Assembly (NCBI GenBank): GCA_031268515.1
Contig: JAIRXC010000141.1
Coordinates: forward strand, 1-38,163
Length of the DNA: 38,163 bases
Direction: 5' to 3'
Origin: Propionibacteriaceae bacterium
Lineage (GTDB): Bacteria > Actinomycetota > Actinomycetes > Propionibacteriales > Propionibacteriaceae
The stretch's first letter is position 1; each line of letters opens with the position of its first letter. This document shows, one piece after another, positions 17,873-27,589 of this stretch. The notes under the pieces were generated by a model. The model was given only the letters and a program-made list of their open reading frames with translations, was not told where the DNA came from and made no database searches. The position numbers were made by a program, and so were the translations under genes.

Positions 17873-18895
17873 ATGGCGGGTGTGGCGACGAGCATCGACG
17901 ATGTCGCGCGCGCGGCTGGCGTTTCCACGGCCACCGTTTCGCGCGCCCTCCGCGGTTTGCCGCATGTCACGCCGGAAACCCGAGAACTGGTCCGGCGGAC
18001 GGCCAGCCGCCTCGGCTATGTCCCCTCGCCCAGCGCCGCCGCTTTGGCCAGCGGCCGGACCCGTACGGTCGGGCTTGTCGCGCCGGCCATCTCGCGCTGG
18101 TTCTTCGCCACCGCCTTCGAAGGGGCCGAACACGCTTTGCGGGCCGCCGACTTCGACGCCTTGCTTTATTCCATCCCCGACACCCGCCAGCCGCGGGCCC
18201 GCTTTGATCCGGCCGTCCTGCGCCGGCGGGTCGACGCGGTCATCGTCTCCATGTTTTTGGGCCCCGACGAGGTCGAAGGGCTGCGCTCGCTCGGCTTGCC
18301 CGTCGTTTTCGTTTCCGTACGCCAACCCGGTTTCGCCCATGTCGGCATTGACGACGACGCCGCCGCCGACCAGGCGACGCGACACCTCATCGGCCTCGGG
18401 CACCGTGTCATCGGCCATATCGGCGGGGCCAAACGCGACGACACCCCATATTCGCCGACCGCCCGGCGCCGCGCCGGCTGGCGTCGCACACTCGCCGACG
18501 CGGGCCTAGAACACGGTGACGACTTGGACGAAGCCGGCGATTTCACGGCCGAATCAGGCGGCCGGGCCGCCGCCGCGCTGCTGGACCGCCGCCGAGACCT
18601 GACGGCCTTGTTCGTCGCTTCGGACGAGATGGCGATGGGCGCCATCCAAGCCGTCCGCGGCCGCGGCCTTGTCATTGGCCGTGACATCTCGGTCATCGGC
18701 GTCGACGGCCACAACCTCGGCGGCCTCATGGGTTTGACGACGATCGCCCAGCCCTCCTACGGCCAAGGCGCCCGCGCGGCCCGTTTCCTCCTCGACGCGT
18801 TGGGCGGCGATTACGACCCCGCCGCGGCCATCTTCTTCGAGACCACCCTGGTCGAACGAGAATCGACCGGCCCGGCGCCGCTGAGACGTAGGTAG
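17873..18895 (+). CDS. LacI-family transcriptional regulator
   Basis: N-terminal HTH TSIDDVARAAGVSTATVSRALRGLPHVTPETRELVRRTASRLGYVPS; periplasmic-binding-like effector domain. Confidence 0.95.
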   Translation: MAGVATSIDDVARAAGVSTATVSRALRGLPHVTPETRELVRRTASRLGYVPSPSAAALASGRTRTVGLVAPAISRWFFATAFEGAEHALRAADFDALLYSIPDTRQPRARFDPAVLRRRVDAVIVSMFLGPDEVEGLRSLGLPVVFVSVRQPGFAHVGIDDDAAADQATRHLIGLGHRVIGHIGGAKRDDTPYSPTARRRAGWRRTLADAGLEHGDDLDEAGDFTAESGGRAAAALLDRRRDLTALFVASDEMAMGAIQAVRGRGLVIGRDISVIGVDGHNLGGLMGLTTIAQPSYGQGARAARFLLDALGGDYDPAAAIFFETTLVERESTGPAPLRRR

Positions 18896-19003
18896 GGCGG
18901 GCGACGGCTGCGGCCGCTTTCCGCTTCGGCGGCCGGACCATCGAAGCCAGAGCCCGCCCACGCCACATGGGCCGGGGGCTATGCCGGCTTCCGCTTTGGT
19001 TAG

Positions 19004-19044
19004 GAGCAAGCTCGCCCACGCCACAGGAGCGGGCGAGCTTGCTC
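19004..19044. terminator. Strong stem-loop between convergent genes (probable bidirectional terminator)
   Basis: Perfect 14-bp arms gagcaagctcgccc / gggcgagcttgctc, 13-nt loop, between lacI-type (+) and glcG-like (-) stops. Confidence 0.7.
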
Positions 19045-19070
19045 AAACAATGATCGGCTGGCCCGAGGGT

Positions 19071-19493
19071 CTAATCAGAGGCGGCGGCCGCGCCAGCGGC
19101 GGCGATCTGCCCGTCCTGGTCGGAGGTGCCGCCGGAGACTCCGACCGCGCCGATGATCTGGCCGCCTGCTTTGACCGGCGCCCCGCCGCCGAAGATCATC
19201 AGGCGGTCCGCCTTGACGATCCCGTGCAGCAGAGCCGGCTCGTCGGCGATCATTGGGTACCACTGGGCCGTAGGCAGGCCGAAGGCCGTCACCGTGTAGG
19301 CCTTGTCTTGGGCCAGTTGGATCGACAAGGTGGGAGCGCCGTCCATGCGGCAGAAGGCGAGCAGTTGCCCGGCCTGGTCGACCACCGCGACGCACACGCT
19401 CAGACCCAGCCGGTCCGCCGCGGCGGCGGCTTGGGCGAGGCAGGCCTGGGCTCCGGCGGCGTTCAGAGTTTCCACCCGTGAGCTATACGACAT
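19071..19493 (-). CDS. GlcG/HbpS (DUF336) family protein
   Basis: VCVAVVDQAGQLLAFCRMDGAPTLSIQLAQDKAYTVTAFG...GGGAPVKAGGQIIGAVGVSGGTSDQDGQIAAAGAAA matches the GlcG/HbpS pattern. Confidence 0.85.
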   Translation of the reverse strand: MSYSSRVETLNAAGAQACLAQAAAAADRLGLSVCVAVVDQAGQLLAFCRMDGAPTLSIQLAQDKAYTVTAFGLPTAQWYPMIADEPALLHGIVKADRLMIFGGGAPVKAGGQIIGAVGVSGGTSDQDGQIAAAGAAAASD

Positions 19494-19618
19494 GATTTGT
19501 CCTTAAATCTTCTTGGATGCGCTCGGCTGAGCCACCTGCCGGGCGGCTGCGGACCGCTCTTCCCGCCGCTGGCGGGCTCGGCGCCGCCGCGCACTGGAAC
19601 TGGCTCGGCGGACCTGCG

Positions 19619-19666
19619 TCGGGGGAGCCGATCACGATGGCCATGGGCCGTGATCGGCTCCCCCGA
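19619..19666. terminator. Large stem-loop downstream of the catechol 2,3-dioxygenase gene
   Basis: 17-bp perfect arms tcgggggagccgatcac / gtgatcggctcccccga, 14-nt loop gatggccatgggcc. Confidence 0.7.
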
Positions 19667-19717
19667 ACTGTGATCCCCTGCGCCGCCTCTTCGTGAAGCG
19701 GAGGCCTGGCTAGCGGT

Positions 19718-20638
19718 TTAGGTGAGGGCGGTGGTGAAGGTTTCGTTCAGAGTCCGGTTGATCGCGTTGATGCCCCGGGCCACCTGGTCGGCGGTCCACA
19801 GCATGGTGGGACGGTCGCGCTGGGCGACGTAGCCATCGGCGAAGACCTCGTTGCGGTTGCCGGACGGATCGAAGTAGTAGATCGTCTTGCCGCGCGTGAT
19901 GCCGTGTTGGGTCGGACCCATGTCGATCGGGACATCGTCGATGCTCATGATCTGACCAGCCTTGAGAATGTCGGACCACCCCTCCAACTGGAAGGCCAGG
20001 TGGTGGAGTTTCTTGTCGTAGTTCTCGCCCTGGATCAAAGCGATGTCATGGCCGCGGTTGCCGCTGGACAGCCAGGTGGCCAGTGAGCAATCTTGATGGT
20101 CGAGGTCCGGGATGAGCCTCTCCACTTGATAGAAATCGAACACGTCGATGAAGAACTTCTCCGTCGTGTTCACGTCGTCGCAGCCCAGCAGGGCGTGGTC
20201 GATGCGCGGCGCGCCAATGCCGACCAGTTCGCGCGGGAAGAGCTGCGGGTTGACGGTGCCGACCAGCGAGCCGACATACGTCTGATCGTGGTAGACCTCC
20301 ACGATGTGGCCGGACGGCAGGGTGATCCTCAAGCCATCGGACACGTCTGGGTTGTCGCCCTTGGTCATGCGCTGGGTCTCGACTCCGAAGGTGCGGGACT
20401 TGCTCTCGATCACGTCGATGTCGTCCGGCTTGGCCACCTTGAAACCGACCTTGGCGACGCCCACGCCGCCTTCTTCCAGCACGATGGAGTGGTGGTCGAA
20501 CTCGTCCCATCCCTTGAGGTACAGCTTGTTGCCCACTTCCAGCATGGGGTAGAAGCCCATCGTGTTGATGTAGTGCCGCTTGGCTGCTTCCATGTCGGTG
20601 ACGCGCACATGCACGTAACCTAATCTAAGAACTCCCAT
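19718..20638 (-). CDS. xylE: Catechol 2,3-dioxygenase (XylE/DmpB type)
   Basis: 306 aa vicinal-oxygen-chelate protein: LGYVHVRVTDMEAAKRHYINTMGF, RIDHALLGCDDVNTTEKFF, KLHHLAFQLEGW, HGITRGKTIYYFDPSGNRNEVFADGY; neighbours are the meta pathway. Confidence 0.93.
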   Translation of the reverse strand: MGVLRLGYVHVRVTDMEAAKRHYINTMGFYPMLEVGNKLYLKGWDEFDHHSIVLEEGGVGVAKVGFKVAKPDDIDVIESKSRTFGVETQRMTKGDNPDVSDGLRITLPSGHIVEVYHDQTYVGSLVGTVNPQLFPRELVGIGAPRIDHALLGCDDVNTTEKFFIDVFDFYQVERLIPDLDHQDCSLATWLSSGNRGHDIALIQGENYDKKLHHLAFQLEGWSDILKAGQIMSIDDVPIDMGPTQHGITRGKTIYYFDPSGNRNEVFADGYVAQRDRPTMLWTADQVARGINAINRTLNETFTTALT

Positions 20639-20676
20639 AATTACCCCTCTAACATCTTTGTTGGTTGATACGGTCA

Positions 20677-20704
20677 GCGTTTCCCCTCTGACTTAGGGAA
20701 ACGC
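20677..20704. promoter_or_regulatory. Inverted repeat upstream of the catechol 2,3-dioxygenase start
   Basis: 9-bp perfect arms gcgtttccc / gggaaacgc, 10-nt loop, about 40 bp 5' of the start, in an otherwise tightly packed operon. Confidence 0.45.
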
Positions 20705-20860
20705 CATTTCGAGCCGATTTTCCGTACGGCGCCCTTCGACGACTCGCGAAGGAGTGCGGAAACTCGGCGTCCAGACGGTGTCACGGCACTAGGGGTGACG
20801 GAACCTTGACTGACGTTGTCTGCCGTGAAGCTGTCTGCCGCGCTGAGGCTGCCAGCGCCC

Positions 20861-21247
20861 TTAATCAATCACCCAGTCGCGCCCTCCTGCTTGTGCTGCT
20901 CCCTTTCCCGCTCCGCTTTGTTCGCGCAGCGCGTACCGGGTGAAGGCGGGGGCGACGCACCGCAGCCTCCCTTCCTCCGGCACGGATATGGTGACGTCCG
21001 ACGTGGGGACGGCCCGGCAAGCCAGCGTGATCCCTTGTTCGCGTTCCTCCGGCGTCAGGACCGACTCGCAAACATGCGCGTTGTAAGAGATCTGCCCCTG
21101 GTCGACGTGCACGCGGCATAAGCCGCAGCCGCCCCTTTTGCAGGCGATCCGCATGGCATAGCCAGCCCGATAGAGCGTGGCCGTCAAAGACTCGTCCGCA
21201 CGAGACTCCAATGTCACCTGCGTGCCTGCCAACGTGATGCCCGTCAT
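20861..21247 (-). CDS. XylT/DmpQ-like plant-type [2Fe-2S] ferredoxin
   Basis: IACKRGGCGLCRVHVDQGQI...GITLACRAVPTSDVTI; located between HMS dehydrogenase and C23O genes. Confidence 0.85.
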   Translation of the reverse strand: MTGITLAGTQVTLESRADESLTATLYRAGYAMRIACKRGGCGLCRVHVDQGQISYNAHVCESVLTPEEREQGITLACRAVPTSDVTISVPEEGRLRCVAPAFTRYALREQSGAGKGAAQAGGRDWVID

Positions 21248-21250
21248 TGT

Positions 21251-22693
21251 TCACTCCCAACTGGGCCGCCGGTTGATCTGCATGACGACGGCCTTCGGCT
21301 CGGTGAAGAACTCCCGCGAGAAGTTGCCGCCCTCCCGGCCGATGCCGGAGGCGCCGATGCCGCCGAAAGGCGCCCGCAGATCACGGATGAAGAAGCAGTT
21401 CACCCAGACGGTGCCGGCTTTCAAATCGGCCGCCACCCGATGGGCCCGCGACAGATTCTCCGTGAAGAGCATGGCGTTCAGGCCGTACGGCGTGTCGTTG
21501 GCCAACCGGACGACCTCTTCCTCGCTGTCGAAGGGGTTGACCACCACGACCGGCCCGAAGATCTCTTGGCGGTACTGCGAAGCCGTCAGCGGCAGATCGA
21601 CGATGATGGTGGGCTTGACGAACAAGCCCTGGCCGATCCCGCCGGTCAGAATCCGGCCGCCCTCGGCTTCGACCGTGGAGACGTAGCCCGCCACCTTCTT
21701 GTAGTGGGTCTGCGAGCTGAGCGGCCCGAACTCCGTGCCCTCGGCCTGCGGGTCGCCGATCTTGAGAGCCTCGGCCTTGGCCTTGAAAAGCTCCAGGAAC
21801 TTGTCGTAGATACCGCGTTGCAGGAAGAGCCGCGACCCCGCCAGGCAGACTTGCCCGGCGTTGCGGAAGATCGCCTGGACAGCCCAGTCGGTGGCGTTCT
21901 CCAACTCGGCGTCGTCGAAGACGATGTTCGCCCCCTTGCCACCCAGTTCCAAAGAAACTGGCAGCAGATTCTTGGCGGCGGCGGTCTGGATAGCCTTGCC
22001 GGTCGAAGACTCGCCGGTGAAAGTGATGCGGTCGATGCGGGGATCAGAGGTCAGCAGGGCCCCGGTCGCGCCCGCCCCGTGCACCACATTGAAGACACCG
22101 GCCGGAACGCCCGCCTGAAGCGCCAGTTTGGCGAATAAGACGGCCGAGGTCGGCGTGAACTCGCTCGGCTTGAGCACAACCGTGTTCCCCCAGGCCAGAG
22201 CCGGGGCCACCTTCCAGGACTCCATCATCAGCGGGAAGTTCCAAGGCGCGATGGCTACGACCACCCCGGCCGGTTGGTAGAGGGAGTAGGCGTGGTGGCC
22301 GGAATCCATCGGGTACTGGTCGCCGGTGGAAAGCACCTGGTGGTCGGCGAAGAAGCGGATGTTCCAGGCCGAGCGTTCCACGTCGGCGATCGCTTGAGGA
22401 GTGGGCTTGCCCATGTCGAGGGTGTCCAAACGGGCCAAATCTGCGGCGTGTTCCACCATCAGATCGGAGAACCTACGCAAGATCCGCTGGCGCTCCTGCG
22501 GCCCCAGCCGGGGCCACGGCCCGTGGTCGAAGGCGTCCCGGGCCGCCTGCAGGGCCTTGTCTGTGTCGGCCTTGCCGCCGAGGGCCACCTCGGCCCAGGG
22601 CTGCTCGGTGTAGGGGTTGACGGTCTCGAACCGCTGGCCGTCAGCCGATTCGATTTCTTCGCCGTTGACAAAGTGTCCGAAAAATTCAGTCAT
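21251..22693 (-). CDS. xylG: 2-hydroxymuconic semialdehyde dehydrogenase (XylG/DmpC)
   Basis: ALDH superfamily: AIAPWNFPLMMESWKVAPALAWGNTVVLKPSEFTP, FTGESSTGKAI, LELGGKGANIVFDDA, GQVCLAGSRLF, EIFGPVVVVNPF; pathway context. Confidence 0.88.
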   Translation of the reverse strand: MTEFFGHFVNGEEIESADGQRFETVNPYTEQPWAEVALGGKADTDKALQAARDAFDHGPWPRLGPQERQRILRRFSDLMVEHAADLARLDTLDMGKPTPQAIADVERSAWNIRFFADHQVLSTGDQYPMDSGHHAYSLYQPAGVVVAIAPWNFPLMMESWKVAPALAWGNTVVLKPSEFTPTSAVLFAKLALQAGVPAGVFNVVHGAGATGALLTSDPRIDRITFTGESSTGKAIQTAAAKNLLPVSLELGGKGANIVFDDAELENATDWAVQAIFRNAGQVCLAGSRLFLQRGIYDKFLELFKAKAEALKIGDPQAEGTEFGPLSSQTHYKKVAGYVSTVEAEGGRILTGGIGQGLFVKPTIIVDLPLTASQYRQEIFGPVVVVNPFDSEEEVVRLANDTPYGLNAMLFTENLSRAHRVAADLKAGTVWVNCFFIRDLRAPFGGIGASGIGREGGNFSREFFTEPKAVVMQINRRPSWE

Positions 22694-22887
22694 GACGAAC
22701 TGTCTCTTTCTGCTAAAGTTTGATTGCCGGCAGCGAAATGGGTGCGCGGCACTTCCCGCAAGATCACGCGGATGGATTGCTTAGGCGCGCCGATGGCTTC
22801 CATCGTCGCCGTGGTCAAACTGGTGATGAGAGCCCTTAACTGTTCCGGGCTGCGCCCTTCGCCCAATGTCACTTCGATCATCGGCAT
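22690..22887 (-). CDS. xylH: 4-oxalocrotonate tautomerase (XylH/DmpI)
   Basis: MPMIEVTLGEGRSPEQLRALITSLTTATMEAIGAPKQSIRVILREVPRTHFAAG. Start moved to 22887 so that Pro-1, the catalytic residue, follows the initiator Met. Confidence 0.88.
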   Translation of the reverse strand: MPMIEVTLGEGRSPEQLRALITSLTTATMEAIGAPKQSIRVILREVPRTHFAAGNQTLAERDSSS

Positions 22888-22891
22888 CGGC

Positions 22892-23674
22892 TCACTCACC
22901 TCCCAGAATGTGGATGTCGCCGAGCCGGGCGAAGTGGAAGGCCAGCTTCGCGCCAGCCGGGACCGGGTAAGCGTCGGTGATGCCGCCGGTCAGGACGATC
23001 TGGCCCGCTTTGATCGCCAACCCCCGCTCAGCTAGTTGGTTGGCGGCCAGAGCCAGAGCTTCCCCGGGGTGGCCTAAAATGGCGGCGCCCGTCGCGCTGT
23101 CCACGATCTGCCCGTCCACCTCCACCGACACCGCTTCGGCGCCCACATCGATCTGGTCCGGGCGCAGCGACACGCCGCCCGTGACGTAGGCTCCGGAAGA
23201 AGCATTGTCAGCGATGACGTCGGGGGCGCGGAAGCGGAAATTCCTATAACGGGAGTCGATGACCTCGGCGCCGGCCAGGATCCACTCCACCGCCGCCATC
23301 GCCGTGGCGGCGGAAATGCCCGGGCCAGCCAGGTCGCGGCCCATGACGAAGACGATCTCCGGCTCCACCCGGGGATGGATGAAGCGAGAGGCTCTGACCG
23401 GCAGGCCGGCCGGCAGGATCATGTCATCGGTCAGCCAGGCCACGAAGGGCTGAGAGACGTGCATCCGCTCCTGCTTGGCCCGAGAAGTCAGACCCAGCTT
23501 GACCCCGGTCAAGGTCTCGCCCCGCCGCAGCCGCCGGGCCAGAGTCTCGTCTTGCACGGCGTAGGCCTGGGCCAGCGACATGTCCGCCCATTCGTCGGTG
23601 AAAGGCTCCCGGTCGCGGCGTTGCGCTTCGCAGGCCAACAGTTCGTCGGCCACCGACTCCACCGTCCAGGTCAT
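22892..23674 (-). CDS. xylI: 4-oxalocrotonate decarboxylase (XylI/DmpH), hydratase/decarboxylase family
   Basis: [44 protein letters not shown]; assigned as decarboxylase by adjacency to the tautomerase. Confidence 0.8.
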   Translation of the reverse strand: MTWTVESVADELLACEAQRRDREPFTDEWADMSLAQAYAVQDETLARRLRRGETLTGVKLGLTSRAKQERMHVSQPFVAWLTDDMILPAGLPVRASRFIHPRVEPEIVFVMGRDLAGPGISAATAMAAVEWILAGAEVIDSRYRNFRFRAPDVIADNASSGAYVTGGVSLRPDQIDVGAEAVSVEVDGQIVDSATGAAILGHPGEALALAANQLAERGLAIKAGQIVLTGGITDAYPVPAGAKLAFHFARLGDIHILGGE

Positions 23675-24738
23675 GATTTGGCCTCTCCCGTGCGTTCGGC
23701 CGCCTTCTCCAAGGCGATGTCAATGAGCATGTCCTCCTGGCCGCCGACGTAGCCCCGCTCACCGGCCACTTGGAGCAGCTCGTGAGCCGGGACGCCGTAC
23801 CTTTCCGCCGCCCGTTCGGCGTGCAGCAGGAAGGAGGAATAGACCCCGGCGTAGCCGACCATGACCGAGCCTTGGTCCATGAAGGGCAGGCGGTCGATGA
23901 AGGGGCGCACCGTGTTTTCCGCCAGGTCGAGCAGCTGGAAGACATCGACTTCGGTTTTGACCCCGAGCCGGTCGAAGACGGCGGCCATGACCTCGGTCGG
24001 CGTGTTCCCGGCTCCGGCGCCGAGGGAGCACAAGGCGACGTCGATCTGACGCGCCCCGGCCCGCTGGGCCAGGATGGAGTTGGCTAGGCCGAGGGAGAGG
24101 TTCTGATGGCCGTGGTAGCCAACCTGGGCCCGGTCGCCGATGGCGTCCACCAAGGCCTTCACCCGGTCGGAGGCCTCCTCCAGGATGAGCGCGCCGGCCG
24201 AGTCGACCACGTAGACGCACTGGCAGCCGGCGTCGGCCATGATGACAGCCTGTTCGGCCAACTGAGCCGGGGGGATGCGGTGGGACAGCATGAGGAAACC
24301 GACGGTCTCCATGCCGATCTCGCGGGCCGCGCCGAAGTGCTGGATCGAGATGTCGGCCTCGGTGCAGTGGGTCGCGATCCGGGCCACCTTGGCCCCGGCC
24401 GCGTAGGCCGTCTTCAGATCCTCGATCGTGCCGAGGCCGGGCAGCAGCAGGCAGGCGATCTTGGCCCGCTGGGCCTCTTCGGCCGCCGCTTCGATCAATT
24501 TGAAGGATTCCACCAACGAGAAGCCGTAGTTGAAGGATGAGCCGCCCAGGCCGTCGCCGTGGGTGACCTCGATCACTTCCACGCCGGCCTGGTCTAGACC
24601 ACGTACGACAGCGCGGACCTGCTGCTCGGTGAAGCGATGGCGCATCGGGTGGGAGCCGTCGCGCAGCGTGGTGTCGGTCAGACGCACTTCTCGCTGGGTG
24701 CCGATGATGTTCCCGGCTTTGTCTCTCGTGTCAGTCAT
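23671..24738 (-). CDS. 4-hydroxy-2-oxovalerate aldolase (XylK/DmpG)
   Basis: [75 protein letters not shown]; 4-bp overlap with the decarboxylase gene. Confidence 0.93.
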   Translation of the reverse strand: MTDTRDKAGNIIGTQREVRLTDTTLRDGSHPMRHRFTEQQVRAVVRGLDQAGVEVIEVTHGDGLGGSSFNYGFSLVESFKLIEAAAEEAQRAKIACLLLPGLGTIEDLKTAYAAGAKVARIATHCTEADISIQHFGAAREIGMETVGFLMLSHRIPPAQLAEQAVIMADAGCQCVYVVDSAGALILEEASDRVKALVDAIGDRAQVGYHGHQNLSLGLANSILAQRAGARQIDVALCSLGAGAGNTPTEVMAAVFDRLGVKTEVDVFQLLDLAENTVRPFIDRLPFMDQGSVMVGYAGVYSSFLLHAERAAERYGVPAHELLQVAGERGYVGGQEDMLIDIALEKAAERTGEAKS

Positions 24739-24748
24739 GTCCTTGTCC

Positions 24749-25681
24749 TTACTTGCTGTCCTTGGCGGGGATGATCCGGCGTTGGGCGATCAAGTCGCCG
24801 ACCTGGGCCGCCGCCGAGGTGATGATGTCGAGGTTCCCGGCGTACTCCGGCAGATAGTCGCCTCGGCCGGTCACCTGCAAAAAGACAGCCACCCGGGCCA
24901 TCCCGTTCCAAATGTCTTTCGGGGCTTCGAACTGCGGTTCGGCCTTCATCTGGTACCCCGGCACATACGAGGTCTGGATGGAAGCGACCATCTTGTGGAT
25001 CGACTCGCTGACTTGATCCTGAAGGGCCTTGTCGTCCAGCACGGCGGCAGGGATCGAGCAAAATACGGTGTTGCGCATCATCATCGGCGGCTCCGCCGGG
25101 TTGAGGATGATGATGGCCTTGCCCCGCGTCGCGCCGCCGACCTTGACCAGGGCGTCAGAGGTGGTCTCGGTGAACTCGTCGATGTTGGCGCGGGTGCCCG
25201 GGCCGGCCGACTTCGAGGACAGCGAGGAGACGATCTCGGCGTAGTCGACCGGCACCACCCGGGAGACGGCCGCCACGATCGGCACCGTGGCTTGGCCGCC
25301 GCAGGTGACCATGTTGAGGTTCATCTGATCGAGATTGGCTTCCAGGTTGACCGCCGGGACGCAGTAGGGCCCGACGGCCGCCGGCGTCAGATCGATCGCC
25401 ATGATGCCGAGTTCTCGGTAGCGCGGGGCGTTGGCCAGGTGGGCGCGGGCCCCGGTGGCCTCGAAAACGATGTCGGGCAGTTCGTCTTGCCGGAGGAGCC
25501 AATCGACGCCTTCGGCCGAGGCAGTCAGCCCGACCCCCCGGGCGCGGGCCAGGCCGTCGGAGGTCGGATCGACCCCGATCATGTACCGGGCCTCCATCGC
25601 GTCGGAGCGTCGCAACAACTTATACATCAGGTCGGACCCGATGTTCCCAGGGCCGACGATGGCGGCGATGGCTTTCGACAT
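24749..25681 (-). CDS. Acetaldehyde dehydrogenase, acylating (DmpF/XylQ/HsaG type)
   Basis: [114 protein letters not shown]. Confidence 0.94.
   Translation of the reverse strand: MSKAIAAIVGPGNIGSDLMYKLLRRSDAMEARYMIGVDPTSDGLARARGVGLTASAEGVDWLLRQDELPDIVFEATGARAHLANAPRYRELGIMAIDLTPAAVGPYCVPAVNLEANLDQMNLNMVTCGGQATVPIVAAVSRVVPVDYAEIVSSLSSKSAGPGTRANIDEFTETTSDALVKVGGATRGKAIIILNPAEPPMMMRNTVFCSIPAAVLDDKALQDQVSESIHKMVASIQTSYVPGYQMKAEPQFEAPKDIWNGMARVAVFLQVTGRGDYLPEYAGNLDIITSAAAQVGDLIAQRRIIPAKDSK
25485..25519. repeat. Copy B of the 35-bp dispersed exact repeat (in acetaldehyde dehydrogenase)
   Basis: tcttgccggaggagccaatcgacgccttcggccga, identical to 8393-8427. Confidence 0.93.
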
Positions 25682-25694
25682 GCTAATTGACCTT

Positions 25695-26498
25695 TCAGGC
25701 GAAAACTGCTGTGACGGAGCCGAGGTTGGCAAAGCTGGCTTGGGCGACCGACCCGGCCCGCACGACCTGGGCGGCGGTGACGGAACCCGGCAAGATGACA
25801 TCCCCTGGCTTGAACGAGATGCCGCGGGCGCCGAGGGTGTTTGCCAGCCAGACCAAGGCGTTGAGGGGCGAGCCGAGCACAGCCGACCCGGCGCCGGTGG
25901 CGACGATCTGGGAATCGATGACGAGATTGCAACCGACCTTGGTCAAATCGACGTCGGCCAAGCGGGTGGGCTTCGAGCCGAGGATGACACCGCCGGAGGA
26001 GGCATTGTCGGAGATGGTGTCCACGATCCCGATCTTCCAATCCGCCACCCGGGAATCGATCAGTTCGAGGGACGGCAGCACGAAGTCGACTGCCCGGATG
26101 GCCTCGGCCACGTTCACGCCCGGGCCCGCCAATTCACGGCCCAGCACAAAAGCGATCTCCGGCTCCACCTTGGGCTGAAGGAATTGCGCTGTGTCGATCG
26201 GCGTGTGGTCGAGGTGGAACATGGCGGCCGTGAGGTGGCCGAAGTCGGGCTGGTCCACGCCCAATTGGTTCTGCATGGCTTTGGAGGTGAGGCCGACCTT
26301 GTAGCCCTTGACAACCGCGCCGCCAGCCAGCCAGGCGTCCACCTGGAGGAGTTGGATGGCGTAGGCGTCATCGATCGTCAGGCTCGGATCGGTCTCGATC
26401 GGCGGGCGCACCGGCTGCTTCGAGGAATACGCTCCCGACAGCGCGCCGGCGATCCCTTCCAAGCGGGTGAGGTTTCCCCCTTCAGGTGTGCGAACCAT
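25695..26498 (-). CDS. xylJ: 2-oxopent-4-enoate (2-hydroxypenta-2,4-dienoate) hydratase (XylJ/DmpE)
   Basis: [57 protein letters not shown]; adjacent to dehydrogenase and aldolase; AAGGAGG upstream of MVRTPEG. Confidence 0.83.
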   Translation of the reverse strand: MVRTPEGGNLTRLEGIAGALSGAYSSKQPVRPPIETDPSLTIDDAYAIQLLQVDAWLAGGAVVKGYKVGLTSKAMQNQLGVDQPDFGHLTAAMFHLDHTPIDTAQFLQPKVEPEIAFVLGRELAGPGVNVAEAIRAVDFVLPSLELIDSRVADWKIGIVDTISDNASSGGVILGSKPTRLADVDLTKVGCNLVIDSQIVATGAGSAVLGSPLNALVWLANTLGARGISFKPGDVILPGSVTAAQVVRAGSVAQASFANLGSVTAVFA

Positions 26499-26618
26499 CG
26501 TCCGACCTCCTTGGTCTTCGCCAGCTCCGGAGCCGGGCTGATCGCCGTGATCGCCTCGGCCTTTCCGAAAGTTGTTGGCCAGAGTGTAAATCCGGGCGAA
26601 AACATCCACAGCCACCGC

Positions 26619-26635
26619 GTCCCACCCAGCGGGAC
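26619..26635. promoter_or_regulatory. Candidate regulator-binding palindrome 1 (imperfect)
   Basis: gtcccacccagcgggac, related to the site at 26668-26684. Confidence 0.6.
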
Positions 26636-26667
26636 ACGAGTTGAGAGGCCGTAAGAATCAAGCCGCC

Positions 26668-26684
26668 GTCCCACTCAGTGGGAC
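26668..26684. promoter_or_regulatory. Candidate regulator-binding palindrome 2 (perfect)
   Basis: gtcccact-c-agtgggac, 8-bp perfect arms about one central base, 49 bp from site 1, between the divergent IclR gene and the meta operon. Confidence 0.65.
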
Positions 26685-26722
26685 AGGCCTAGCCGCACCG
26701 CTAGTGGTGTTACTGTCCCGCC

Positions 26723-27496
26723 ATGGCCAGGGGCGGCGCCGCGGAGACGAGCAGCGTCGCGCGCGCGCTTGCGTTGTTAGCCGCCTTTCGGCCGCGGGAC
26801 CGCGAACTGACCGCGGCCGAGCTGGCCCGGCGCTCGGGACTGGCCCGCTCCACCGCCTACCGCCTGGCCGGAGAACTAGCTGGGTTGGGGATGCTGGAGC
26901 AGACCCTAGGGGGGCGATTCCGTCTTGGCATGAAGCTGTTCGAACTGGGGCAACTAGCCCTCTATCAGCAAGGTCTGCGCGAATCGGCCTCCTCTTTCCT
27001 GGCTGATCTGTCGAATGCCACCCGCCAGACCTCCCACTTGGCGGTGCTGGACGGTTTCGAGGTGGTCTACCTCGACATCATCCGGCCCTCTTCCTCCCCT
27101 CGGCTGCGCTCCCGCATCGGGGGACGCCTGCCCGCCACGGTCACCGGCGTGGGCAAGGCCATTCTCGCCTTCTCGCCGCCCGAACTGGTGGACCAGGTGC
27201 TGTCCGCCGGCCTGCCCAGCCTGACCTCTAATTCCATCACCGACGAGCAGCGCCTACGGGCCGAGTTGGCCAAGGTGCGCCGCAGCGGGCTGGCCTTCGA
27301 CCACCAAGAACAGGCCGTCGGCACTAGCTGTTGCGCCGCCCCCGTTTTCGGGTCCGGTAAAAAAGTCGTCGGCGCCGTCTCCGTTTCGGGGCACACCTCC
27401 AGCATCCGCTTGGACCTGGTCAGCGCCGCCGTCCAATCCGCCGCCGCCGGGATCTCCCGGGTCCAAGGCGCTGGCAACTGGTATATCTCACCGTAG
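26723..27496 (+). CDS. IclR-family transcriptional regulator, divergent from the meta-cleavage operon
   Basis: SVARALALLAAFRPRDRELTAAELARRSGLARSTAYRLAGELAGLGMLEQ; C-terminal RIGGRLPATVTGVGKAILAFSP, GTSCCAAPVFGSGKKVVGAVSVSG. Confidence 0.95.
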   Translation: MARGGAAETSSVARALALLAAFRPRDRELTAAELARRSGLARSTAYRLAGELAGLGMLEQTLGGRFRLGMKLFELGQLALYQQGLRESASSFLADLSNATRQTSHLAVLDGFEVVYLDIIRPSSSPRLRSRIGGRLPATVTGVGKAILAFSPPELVDQVLSAGLPSLTSNSITDEQRLRAELAKVRRSGLAFDHQEQAVGTSCCAAPVFGSGKKVVGAVSVSGHTSSIRLDLVSAAVQSAAAGISRVQGAGNWYISP

Positions 27497-27589
27497 TCAA
27501 GGTGCGACTAGGCTGGTTTCAGGACTTCGCGTGATGGCCGGGGCGCGAAGGAGATCCCGCGGGAATGATTTGCCCGGGGCGCAGAGCGT

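Noticed and set aside
24530-25690. 386-aa plus-strand ORF (with 25431-26654)
   Set aside because: Antisense to dehydrogenase and hydratase genes that have clear family motifs.
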